Shown here: one piece after another, positions 17,649-29,776 of the stretch
Position numbering within the stretch: the stretch's first letter is position 1
Layout of the letters: the number at the start of each line of letters is the position of its first letter
Source: Portunus trituberculatus
Lineage: Eukaryota > Arthropoda > Malacostraca > Decapoda > Portunidae
Assembly: GCF_017591435.1 (NCBI RefSeq)
Contig: NC_059281.1
Coordinates: 13,094,902 to 13,158,901 of the forward strand
Direction: 5' to 3'
DNA: 64,000 nt
Position numbers and translations under genes: made by a program
Notes under the pieces: generated by a model
What the model was told of the DNA's origin: nothing
The model's input: only the letters and a program-made list of their open reading frames with translations
Databases searched by the model: none

Positions 17649-19238
17649 GAGAGCTTTTCTTGACCTGTGGCAGTTTCACAGTCAGATAGGTATTCACATA
17701 ACCTGAGTTGCTGTGGTTCCTTATCTTGTTTAAAAGGATATATATTTATTCATTAGTTTATTTGTTTTATGGGAATATTTTATTTCATAGCGGAGTAGTA
17801 TGATTTTGAACACTGACATATTGTGCCACACGACTTCTTGTTATTGGTACAGTTATATTTGCTGAACAAGAGAGTTATAGTACCCTAGCAGATTGCTGAA
17901 GCAAATCACATTACAGTGGAAATGTCTATGGACTTGCTATATCCTGAAAGGTATGTACTGTACTTGCACATTGGCTGTGCTTGTATGGTCATGTATAACT
18001 CATGAAATGCTGTTAGAATAATATTGCAGGAAATATTTATATTTTTTAACATGTTGCTTTTCTTTTCAGCTGGTTTTAAGTATTCTTTTATTATTCAATT
18101 ATCCTGCATTATGTAGGTTCAGGCAGTGGTGTCATCACATCATGCCATCTTCAGTGGTTAACCATTTGCAGTCTTAAACTTGTGTGTAAGTTGGCTTATC
18201 TCCATTGACATTTAACATTCTAGATTTGCATATTGGAATGATTACTGAATACTATTTTATACAATGGTGAAAATCCTTAATTGACAAAATAACTGCTATA
18301 TATATGTTGGTCAAGAAGTAAGCATAAGATAAAATTTAGGCAAGAAATTGATTTACACAATATTTAGAAGTGTATAAGTTAGAGAAGAGAGCTGCAATTG
18401 TAAGTACGCAATTCTGATAGGATTTTGTATCATAACTTGAATGTCTTGTAGTTAATGTTTATACGACTACTCTAAATGTGTATGCAGCACCTCTACATCT
18501 TACAGTATATTAAAGATGTAACCAGTTCCACCTCACCATTCAACTATTGCCTTCCTGTGTGGCTTGATTTTGTATCTTAAATCAATGGAATCAGTATTTG
18601 AGGAGAATAACATGGAGAGGTAGAATAAGAAATGAGTTAAGAGGAGCAGTGGTGTGAGAATTTGGATGAGTAGGTATGGGCAGAGAAAATGGAAGACTGA
18701 AAGATGAAAATGTAGGTAGATGTGCAATGAAAGGTTTAAGAGATAGGCTCTGCCCAAAATGAGTAAAGAAAGCTCAGAATGGTTGTGCAGCAGGCTATAG
18801 TATTTGTGCATTGTATAGATAAATGAAAAGCAATAGGGGTGAGTATGAAAATTACATTGTCTTTTTAACCCATAGGAGTTTGGATGGGGACACTTGCTGG
18901 GGTTCATTAGTATATAGTATTAGGGTGTTGGGTTCTGTAGGAAGTACCCTATATCTGCTGTGTTCTCAGAATTGAAGTAGGCCCATGACTTCTCACTAGA
19001 GGCTGACAGGAACTAAGAGTGTGAATGATGTGTGATTTATTTGGGCTACCTGCTGTGGGATTGATGGACCAGTCCTGGTACACACTGTAGACACATAAGT
19101 AGATCAAGTCTATCACAGGCAAAGGCTCTTCTTAATTCAATTGATGTTGCTCTTCACATTAATATTAAGAAGAATTTTATGGGTATTGTTGGTTCAGCTA
19201 TAATTACTGTTTTTATACATGTTTGAAATGGCAACTTC

Positions 19239-19269
<31 letters not shown>

Positions 19270-22200
19270 TTGCCTTCAACCTTATCAAAATTATGTGCTT
19301 GAGGCAAGGCTAAGATGGTGTTTCATCTAGATTTAGGGAATGTTTTGAGGACTTGTGGCATATGGTTGCAACTGTCCTTCCTTGTGGAGAAGCATTGTTG
19401 TTGTCAGTTACTGAAGGGATATGAATGTAATGGCTATGATTATAACTTGCCAGTGTATATGGTTTATATAATAGGCCTTAGTTGAACTACAGGCACATAA
19501 AACTCAAATGTTGCAGTATAGTAAAATAGTTTTAATCTGTAGTAGATTGTATCTTGAAACTTGAGCTGCCACATTGTTTTTAGTGAATATTTTTAAAATC
19601 TTGCTGATTCTTGGTATATTCACAACTTAGTTTTAATAAATAGACTTTTGTCATCTTTTACAGGAAAATGTTTGTGGGCGGCCTGTCGTGGGAAACCACT
19701 CAGGAGTCACTGCAACGTTATTTTGGCCAGTATGGGGAAGTGATAGACTGCGTGGTCATGAAGAATAACGAGACAGGTCGGTCAAGGGGCTTCGGCTTCG
19801 TCACATTTGCAGACCCTAACAAAGTGGATGCTGTGCTAAAGAGTGGACCGCACGAACTGGATGGACGTACGGTGAGTATTGGGAAAGTACTAAGGCAATT
19901 GAAGATGTGTTAATTCGTTATTATTTCAGTCTTATTCCTGTGATAGCTTGCTCCTAGAGTGATTTTAAATTTCACACCATAGTTGTCATGCAGATGGCTA
20001 CAGATTTCTGTTTATTGTTACTTAAAGAGCTTTACTTTGTAGAGTTTTTCCTATTTGTACCGTGGTTGACACCAGTGACAATTGTATATAATTTGGATCC
20101 ATACTCTGAAATTTTAGAAAATATCTGGTATAGTTAGTGTGCAGAGGTCATTGTTCTATGCACAGCAAAACTAAGAATGCTGTGATTTCCAGATTGATCC
20201 CAAAGCATGCAACCCACGTAGCATGCAGAAGCAGAAGAGGAATGGGAACTGGCCCAAGGTGTTCCTGGGTGGCCTGCCGTCCAACCTCACTGAGACGGAT
20301 TTACGTAACTTCTTTTCCCGTTTTGGTGGTGTGATGGAGGTGGTCATTATGTTTGATCAGGAGAAGAAGAAATCAAGAGGTAGGTTGAAAACATTTGTTC
20401 ATATCCAGATGTTGCTTCCCATATTTTTATTTGATATCTTTTGTTTTCTCTAAATTGTACATACTATGAAGTTTAATTATGTTCATTGCTGAAACATTGG
20501 TCTTGAGAGCATTGATTATAACCTTACCCAGAAAAATGTTTTGCATGCTGGTGCTAACCTGCTCTGCTGCAGGCTCCCTCTTACCCCCTCCCCTTTACTG
20601 CTTAGATTCAGGCAGTGTGGTCCCTCCCAATTTCCCTATGCTCAGCTGTCTTCATAGAAAATTTAATAGCAGCAAAGAAATAATCAAACACTTAAATTCT
20701 TTTGGGTTTTAGCTCTGCCTGATAAATGCAAGGTAGTTATACAATGCTCAGCTACATAAGCTTTCTTGTGAAAAATGACAAAGTTCAGTAAATACAAGAT
20801 TGACTGATTGATTGATTGGCTGAGAGCAATGGTGCATGTTAGCCAAAGAGAAAACGTCATTATGTTCATTGTTTTTTATGCAGCAGTTGAACTAATTTAA
20901 TTATCTACTAGCTAATTGATTAATTAGGCTTTTCATTTTTTTAATAAACCATTGTTAATATATAACTAGATTTTTTGTATAAATTACCAAGTACTGATAA
21001 TATAGTGTAATGATTGCTGCATGATAAATATTTTTGTATTATGTTAAGAAAATTATTAATAAGATTGTATTTAAGGCATTTACTATTTCTTAAGTATTGA
21101 TGTGGCTCATAAGGATTAAGTATATGTCATAGAAATGCCTCAATTTTATTGTTTCATGTATGTAAGGAAAAAAAATTATACATATTACCCAAGTGTGGCA
21201 GCAAATTTGTGTGATGGATCAGGGCCCATCATGGGGATGGAGTAACTTTTCCTTGAGTAATGCCTTGCTGGAGTGTTTCTCTAGTGCATTGGCCTTTCAA
21301 TTGCCAACCACAAACATGTTCCACACCAGTACTAGTTTTCCTTGAGAGCAGCCTAGACTTTGGTGCAGTCAGGATGTTCCCCAGGGCTTGGGTTGCTGGT
21401 GTTGGTGATCATCATTCCACAATTGAAATTTGTGGAAGTGAAACAGCAGTTTTAACCCTTTGAAGCTTTGAGGGAACATTGTGTGATGAATTATGACTGG
21501 AGTCTTGGGAGATCAAGTATTTATGTCTGTCAACCATGGACCATCTGTTGTGTACTTGTTCCTACTCCTAAGACATCACACTTCAAGTACATTTCTCCTC
21601 CCCACTCAAGTTAATTAATTGATATTTCATTCATTATTTTTTTTTATTTATTTGTATATTTTTTGTGTGTATGGTACAAGTACTCTGTATTAATGAGTTG
21701 CATTCCATGTTTCATGTGTTATAATTAGTCACCTTGCCTTGCGTCAAAGTTTGAGTGTGATGACTTGGTTGAAATAGGTGTCTTGCACCCACCTAGTAGG
21801 TAGTTCACAATAGGTAGGTCCAATCTTTCCTCACTAAGCTAAGCTGTTTTTCTGTTTGATTGTCACAACACTAGGCTTTGGGTTTTTGTCCTTCGAAACG
21901 GAAGAGGCAGTGGATAGAGCGGTGGCAGAGCACTTTGTCAACATAAATGGAAAGCAGGTATTAGTTTTAAGTATTTTTAGTTTTTACTATATCATGAGAC
22001 TTCCCTTCTTGATGAATTTGTTAAAATTTTTATCTGCAATGAGAATGATTGATTTAATATATATTGCTCATCAAAACACCCAGAAGGGTAGTTCTGCTTC
22101 CCAGGTATTGGGAAAACTTCTGGAATGAATTTTTTGAGTCAAATGCTTCATAATTCTCAGTTTTGCTATACCAAATCAATCTGAATATATTTTGTAATCT

Positions 22201-22831
22201 TTGAAAGCTTTTCCAGAAGTAAATCTTACCAAAAATGCATGCTTCAGTATATTTAATGTTAAAGCTTTGCACTCTGGTACATTTCGTAAGTGTAATTGTA
22301 ATATTAGATGTAAAAGACTATCTTCATTTAGTTACCAGGTGCATTGTAGTTGTCTTAAGAACAAATACGGTAAGTCTTCGTAAATATAAATGTAATTATT
22401 TAAAGATGAATGATGAGGATGAATTGTATGCTTAAGTTTGCCTAAATTTTAATTTGCCTTGTAAATGTACAATTCATTCCTCATGTTTTTCTTATGAGCC
22501 AATTTGGTAGAGGTTGAGGGTGCCCTCTTTTAACCCACCATTATTATCCAACCACAAGGTGGAGATCAAGAAGGCTGAGCCACGGGACACCAGTAAGGCC
22601 CAGGAGGAGGGAGGACAGTGGGGTGCTCATCCTGACAACCACTGGGGCATGCCTGTAGGCCCACCTGGGATGCCAGGCCTCAACAATGTGAGAAACTGTA
22701 GTAGTAGTAGTAGTAGATAAAGGGTTTTGATGGGTAGCCTCAGAAGGGATTGATAGCATGATGGATGGCTAGATATTCCACTGAACTTAAAGGATAGTTG
22801 TGAAGTCATGAAGTTGGAGGGTGAGCTGATG

Positions 22832-22870
<39 letters not shown>

Positions 22871-25800
22871 GGCCCACAGTGGTTTACTTAAGAAGTCTTT
22901 AAAATATTTGAATTTGGTCAATGATCTTGCTTAAAGGGAACCTGCTTGGCAGTACACTGAATATTGATATCTATTTATGTTTGTGTGATAGCATTGTGTA
23001 TCTACTTTTTGACTTAAGTGTGTGATTTATCTTTGTAGGGAATGGGACCTGGGAACATGGGGCCTCCTATGGGTCCACCGCTCCCTCACAACAGTCAGAT
23101 GGGAGGTCACATGGGCACACAGGGAATGGTGCAGAGCCCCTACCAAGGCTGGGGCACTCCCCCACAGCAACAGGGATATCCTCCACAGGGTTATGGTGCC
23201 CCTCAGGGCCCTGGAGGCTATCAGGGATGGGGTGCCAGCCAGCAACTCCAGCAGTGGGGAGCTCCTAGCTATGGCTCTCCTGGAGGCCAGCAGTATGGCA
23301 GCTTCGGTGAGTGTTGGCTTTGAGTTTTGCTTAACACCATTTGTTCTTTCAGAATAGTCCATATAGTGTCCTGTCTTGACAGGTATGATGTAAATGTTAT
23401 AGATGAATATTGCATATGTATGAGGTTTTGTCTTAAGGTCAGAATTCATACATAGATTGAACTCTTAAGGACCTTTTATGAACATTAAGAAATGTGAAAA
23501 AAGAATCTTTAAATCCACTGCCTATATATAATGTCAAAAAAAGCAATTCCACCTCCTATGGATGTTCATAATAATTAGTGGTGAGTGCCATGACATGAGA
23601 TAAGTACGGAGGGGTGTGTTTCAGGGCCCATGGAGGGGGGAACGTGGGGTTGGACGTCCCCCACCTCTCCCTCCACACCTCAGCCACACGAACGTGAGTC
23701 GTGCATGGCGGGTGTGTGTGTCTGTGCACATTGGTGTTCTTGTTATGGCATATACATATGCTGGAGTTGATTATGGCTTTTTGAGGAAGTAAACCAACTT
23801 TTTTTTTATTAACTGTAAGAAAAATCAAAAACCTAAAGGCCAGGAAAGGCTAGAGTTGTGCACAGTAAAGTTTGCCAGAGAAGTACTGTTCAGTAACTGC
23901 CTCGAAAAGCCTATGTTGAAGCCCTATGCTGAGAAGAAGGCAAGAGGTGTGTGGAGCTGTAGTTGAGAAAGATCTCGGGACTGCTGGTTCATAGCTGGTC
24001 ACAGTACTGCTAACATCCCATATCATCTCCTTCACTTAATGCCTTCTTGTTTTACATATGCCAACCTTAGATAATTATTGAAAGCTTGCATTTCCTTTGC
24101 AAGGTTTTTCTAATTCTTTTCCAGTTGATTGTGTAGAGTTTTGGTGGTTCTTAGCCAAAGTGGTCATGGGTATAGTCTTTTAACAGTATTTCCTGACTGG
24201 GCTTTTTTGGGCTTCCCTTTGGAGTCTGATTTGTACATGTTGGGAGTTTTACTGACATTTGCTTTGGGGGTCCTTGTCCCTGTGTACAGAAGTCTTACAA
24301 CTAACCTTGAAGACCCAGGCAACACTAAATCTCACTGAAGGATTAGTTAGTACAGTGGACCCTTACTATGTGCAGTGATTATATAATAGACACCCACATG
24401 TATTGAAATTTAAAACTTATATTCTTTAATTACTGCCCAGCCCCTTTTAAAAGGCCCCATTTTTTTAATACACAACATTGTCACATGAAGGACTAGTTTG
24501 TTCAAACACAAATGGTAATCAAACTCTACACATAAGTGAAAAACACAACTATGGCTAGTATTGTCAGCACCAAGTGGTTGGCATGGGTGGAGGAGAAGGA
24601 AAGAGGGACTAGTAGGGATATGCAATGGCTTTTTTGAAAAATTATATTTCTTTTTACTAAAGAATTTTTAGCATGTGTGGTTACCAATGTACATTTACAT
24701 ATGTACAATACCTCATGAAGTGTCTGGGCCCCAGTCATGATATCTATTTTCAAAGCTCACCAAGTTGATTATGGAACAGTGGTGAAATCATTGGAGAGAT
24801 CATGTTTTTAGATTGAAATACACTAAGCTTGCTTCTAAAGAAATAAGATTGATAATAAACCAGGCTGTCTTGGTGTTTTGCTGTTGTTGAAACAAGCAGC
24901 AACTTGTGATATTTGTCATATCTCTCAATGAGACAGGCTGAGATATGGGAGCAATGGCGACCTGATGTCAGTGAGCAGCAACTAAAAAGTTGAAACTACT
25001 TGCAGAATTGATATTAAATCTAAGAAAGTTGTCTCTTGACAGATGTGAGCTTACTCTTCTATGAAGACAGTGCTGTTGTTATGTAATTGTGTTTTTGGAA
25101 GTTTGTCACTGACTACTTTCATTATTACTTTTACATGTTCTGCACTTTTCATCTAAAATCTGTCTTATCATTTATGGTCTGAAAAATACAATATTGGTCT
25201 GACACATTGGGCAGTTTCAGGACCCCTTGGCAAATGCCAGCAACTTCAGACAAGACTAATTATGCTTGATTCCATTTGTTTCTTCCATGAAGAACTAATG
25301 ACTTCTGGGCCCATTCCTGTTTGCTGTACATGTTGTTGATTCATCTTGTAATGTAATATATCTTAAAGGATTAAAAGAAAAAATGGGGTAGGCTTTGTGA
25401 TTTGCTCGCTGAGTAACTTTATTCCTTCCATTAAGTTTTGAGCTCTAAAAATTTTTTTTACTAAATGTGTACATATACAATATGCTTTCTAGCAAATGTG
25501 TACATTGAAAATCTGCATATATTAAGGTCCTACTGTACTGCTCTCATGTTTTGGGGGTTAGAATTTAACTGATGTTGACCAACTATCATGGTGTTCACAG
25601 TCTTCCTGACTGAGGCTGGCTGCATGGAATTCTAAGAAACATAATGGGAAAGGCTAGATCTGAATGTCTTACTTGTGGTGGTGTTTCATGAGCCTTACTG
25701 CATGGATTGAAAGAAAGAAAGAAAAAAAAAGATAGGAAAACAGAACATTTCTTTCGTTAAGATAATGGTCAATGCATTTAGCATGGAGATAAGTGGGAGG

Positions 25801-28025
25801 GTTATTTCATATGCATAAATGTGTATCATACAAAGTTGGTCTTCTGTACTTTCAAGTAAGGCTAGCACTGAATGAGTTCAGTGGATATAGGATGTGTATA
25901 TACACAAAGCCTGTGGTTGCAATATTTTTGACTAGTACTGTAGGTATAATTTCAGTAACATAAAGAAAGATAGTACATAAACTACATTTAGACTTTTAAA
26001 TCGTCTCACTGATCATTCCATCATCCTCTAGTCTTGAACATTTCAAACTATTCATCTCAGTCTTCCTGCTTTCTTTTCCATCAATTTAGCATCCATAAAT
26101 AGATTTTATTGATTTTGGATGTGTGTTTTTTTTCACAATTGCCAGATTGTATTGATTAATTTTTACCCAGAGGTTTTATGTAATAACATTTCTGTTAGAT
26201 TATAGGCTAATGAGTTGTGTTATTGTGAAGTCATCATGAGGCTCAGCTGTATGGTGTGGAGTATTATCCTGAAAAGCAGGTCATTTGGGAATTCTTAGTA
26301 GGTGTTTGACATTAATTTAAGTTGATTGTCAGATCTTGGATTTTCTATTGGGGTCCTTTTAATAAACTAAAATCACTATAATATATTGATGGCATTATTG
26401 AAAGGCATGATGATGAGGAGAGAAGTATTTCGTTTACCAACGAAGTAAATCCTGCAACTGAATGGAAACAGAAGACATCCGTTAGGGTCACAATACTGGT
26501 TACGAATGACATTGATAGGATTGAAAAATGTAATACCATGATGGCAAAGGATGGACACTTGAGGGCAGCTTTGAAAGCTCATTTTCTGCTGTTGCAATGA
26601 TATAATTAATTGTGTGTGTGTGTGTGTGGGGGTGCGTGCGTGTGTGTGTGCTGTAGTGGAGGCTTGAGCTAACTGGTGCTGTCCCAAGTTAGTGCAAATG
26701 GGCTTTTTTTTTTTTTTTTTTTCTGTATTTTGGGATTTGCTTTCTCAACTTCACTGTAAAGATATTCAGATGGCTTTTCTTTGTGTGAAGCTAAGCAACT
26801 AAGGTTTTCAAGCATTGCAAGCTTTTGCTGCCTTCATCTTGCAATTAATTTATGGAAAATCTTTGCCCTGAACGTGCTCATTATCAGCAGTTTATTAATT
26901 ATAGTAGTTTTGTTTATTTATTTGCCTCAGAAAAGTAGGTTTTGAGGGAGACACAAATAACACACAATGATAAGAAGTAAGGAAAGCTGACTGCAGTGGC
27001 ATCCAGCACACGTCAAAAAGTCATCTCTTGCTGTCCTAGCTAGTACTGATGAATGTTTTGGTATCACTCGTTAGCTCGATTAAGTATTCAGTCAGTCACA
27101 ATTGTATGGTTTTTGTTTTATTAGATGTATATTAGATTAACCTACAGGGACTTCTTTGCTGTGGTATTTTGATTCTTCATATCTTGGAAGATAGAATAGT
27201 TGGTGTTGAAAATATGGCAGGTAACAGTTCATCTCTAGTTTCTACTAGTTGATCTGTCACTTAGGTCTATACACATACATAAGGTCTCACCTTTTGCAGT
27301 CGCAACATCCTGACTGATGCAGTGTGTTTGTTATTCCATCTTGAAACTAACAACAAATCTGGTTCAGCTCTATTGTATGTGGAGTAAACAACTTTGTGAT
27401 GGGTAGTGAATAAGTACTAGTATGTTGTGTGCAATATGATAGTTCAGTAATGGAAATGCATTCGTAAGCTTCCAATACCATAAGGCATAAGTTATATTAG
27501 TGAATGTTGCATAACTACACCTCACAATTGGTCTGTGTGGTCAACTCAGTGTAAATAGTGAGTGGTTAGGGTAGCAATAAGGGATTAGGGAAAAGTCTTG
27601 GTGAAAAATGCTAAAGGACTCTTGTTTCAGTAATGCCCATTCTTTGCCTCCTTTGATAATATGTTGCATTTTGCTTCTTCCTTGCCTTTTAACATCATTT
27701 ATCTTCTAAGAACACTTGTTAGCTTGTTCAGTCTTCCTTAACAAGTGCTGCGAGTTAATTTTTCATTTGAGACAATACTCTAGCTTTAAGATAAGACCTA
27801 TCCTAGTGGGCCTTGTTTGCAATGAGTCTATTACACTTCCTGTTCTGTATAGCAATGCACACTACTAGGTTGGGGGTAGTTGTACCATAGAAAGGACTAG
27901 TTGACACATGGTAGTAACCCTCTTTGGTTGGTGAGTGGGTATTAACACAGCCCATCGATATACTGCTGCTGCTACTACTACAACATTTTCCTAATTTCAC
28001 CACTACAGCTACCACAACTTCTCTT

Positions 28026-28097
<72 letters not shown>

Positions 28098-29776
28098 CAT
28101 TATTTTCTTAAAATGTCTTTAAGAGTGCTCTCAAGTATAATAACAATATCAATTAATTTTGCTTGTATTTTGTGTAATGATTATAGTATTTGGTGGTGCA
28201 TGGCAAATTAGCAAAATTTTGGGTTGGCAGAAGATGTAATCATAGAATTTTGGCTTGCCCCCTTTTGATAACCTCGGTGGGAATAAGCTGTTAGTAGGGT
28301 CTTCCTTTAACCCATGCAGATAGATGATTATATTTATTCAGTATTATGCATTTAAAAGCCCATACTGCTCTTATGATTAGATGTAAGTGCTTCTTCTTTT
28401 GAAGCTTAAGTGATATTAGTACTTTGTGTCTAGTTGTATTTACTCAAATTCATTAAGATCAGGTTATGTTTTGACTCAACTCAGCTATTTTCATGCACTC
28501 TCAGTTCTTGAAATGATTAAAATTTGATAGTCCTCAAGAATAGAGATAAAGGACTCAGAGAAGCTACTTGTACTCCAGTAATTGCATACCCTTCTCATTA
28601 TGTAACTTTAGGTGTTGGGCTTTTCAGGGGATCCCTATGGTCGAAATGCACCTCTTAGTGCACTAATGACTGGGGCACCTGGCGCTCCTTCTCCAAACCT
28701 TGCAGCTGCAGCAGGTCCTCAACCTGGTGGGAAAGCTTCTGCCGATTATAGCTCCTGGGGACAGTTTAACTACAACCAGATGAGTGGGGAGAACTCCGCT
28801 GCCGCAGCTGTGGCGTTCAACCATGGCCGTGGGTACAACGATGGAGGGGCCCCAGGTCAAGCTTCGGCCCACCAGGGTGAGTAAGTATTCACATTCTTTC
28901 GTTCTGTGAACAGGACCTCCTCGACTCTCATTCTGACCTCCCAAACTGCTCCATTGATATTTCAAGTCATCTTTTTGTTTTATGTATTGTTACATGTGGT
29001 AACTGCAGAACAAATTTTACTGTAATATAATATTCAGCTGAGAGTTGAGCCTCCGATGTCACATTTAATTTTATCATAAGGGACCCAAGCTTTTGGAGAC
29101 CGACCACCTACAGAAGCTAATGTAGAGAAATAACACAGCTAATGCCTTCAACCATTTCCCACAGACTAAGCTGAAAAGGCCCAGGTGAGGAGGAGTTAGC
29201 TAGTCAGGCTCAGGAAGGTACCTTGGCAAGTAAGATTAGATGATTACACTCCTGCATCGCATCACCTACCTGGTCTTTCTCAATGTGTGCTTAACAGTTA
29301 CTTGATGAATCATTTCTTTATTGTTATACTTTTATTTTATTTATTCTTTTATTTTTTTATGCAAAATGTATGATTTATCAATTTGTACAGATTTAGCCAA
29401 ATTTAATTTATTTTTTTCCTACAATTTATTAGAAAGAATGAGTTAGTTTTTATACCAAATTTTAAAGACTCAAATTGAAAAAGTCTCTTTGTATCAAGCC
29501 TTCAACACTTGTTGTGGCTCTCTAGAATTAGTGACAAAATTCTAAACAAATGGGTTTTTAAAAATAAGGTAAAGTTAAATTTTATTAATGGTTTGAATCA
29601 TTATTTTTATCTTCTATAGCTTTAGTAGCAGAATGTGTGCTAACTGATTTTCTTGTGTTCTAGGGGCAGCTCAGTATGGTAGTGAGGGTTACTTCATGCA
29701 TGAGGGTCGGGATCCACATGCCAATGGGCGGCCTTCACCCAGTGATGCTGAGCAAAAGACATATATCTCACTATAG
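16452..29776 (+). CDS. Hrb27C: Hrb27C/Hrp48-like (DAZAP1-type) two-RRM RNA-binding protein, 9 coding exons
   Basis: Exons: 16452-16549, 19664-19871, 20193-20379, 21875-21957, 22559-22687, 23039-23306, 23625-23693, 28628-28876 and 29664-29776, joining in phase to 467 residues. RRM1 spans about 34-110 with RNP2 MFVGGL (35-40) and RNP1 RGFGFVTF (74-81). RRM2 spans about 123-200 with VFLGGL (125-130) and RGFGFLSF (164-171). LSWETTQ, MKNNETGRSRGF, GGLPSN-TETDLR and VEIKKAEPRD are shared with Drosophila Hrb27C. A Gly/Gln/Pro-rich low-complexity tail fills 200-467, with a C terminus AEQKTYISL. The family binds pre-mRNA and mRNA in nucleus and cytoplasm and acts in splicing, localisation and translational control. 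The ATG at 16452 has a good context (GACCATGA). The exon at 23625-23693 is 69 bases with equal phases at both ends, so skipping it keeps the frame. Intron 7 is about 4.9 kb. Confidence 0.92.
17574..17645. repeat. CT microsatellite in intron 1
   Basis: A 72-base TC tract within the first intron of the Hrb27C-like gene. Confidence 0.95.
22834..22871 (+). other. Poly-T tract ending in a consensus 3' splice site (cryptic?)
   Basis: Thirty-four T residues followed by ACAG lie within intron 5 of the Hrb27C-like gene, 167 bases before the exon 6 acceptor. As a 3' splice site it is stronger than the one used. In the phase of exon 5 the sequence after it codes about 20 residues and then stops at TAA. 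Whether it is ever used cannot be told from sequence. Confidence 0.4.
27961..28098. repeat. CTA/CTG triplet microsatellite in intron 7
   Basis: An interrupted CTG/CTA start at 27961-28020 leads to a near-perfect CTA tract at 28027-28098. The Tyr-run open frame on it is an artefact. It lies in the long intron of the Hrb27C-like gene. Confidence 0.9.

Noticed and set aside
21464..21500. Fifth MITE copy starting TTAACCCTTTGAAGC
   Set aside because: Only the first few bases resemble the tip; the interior and right end are absent.
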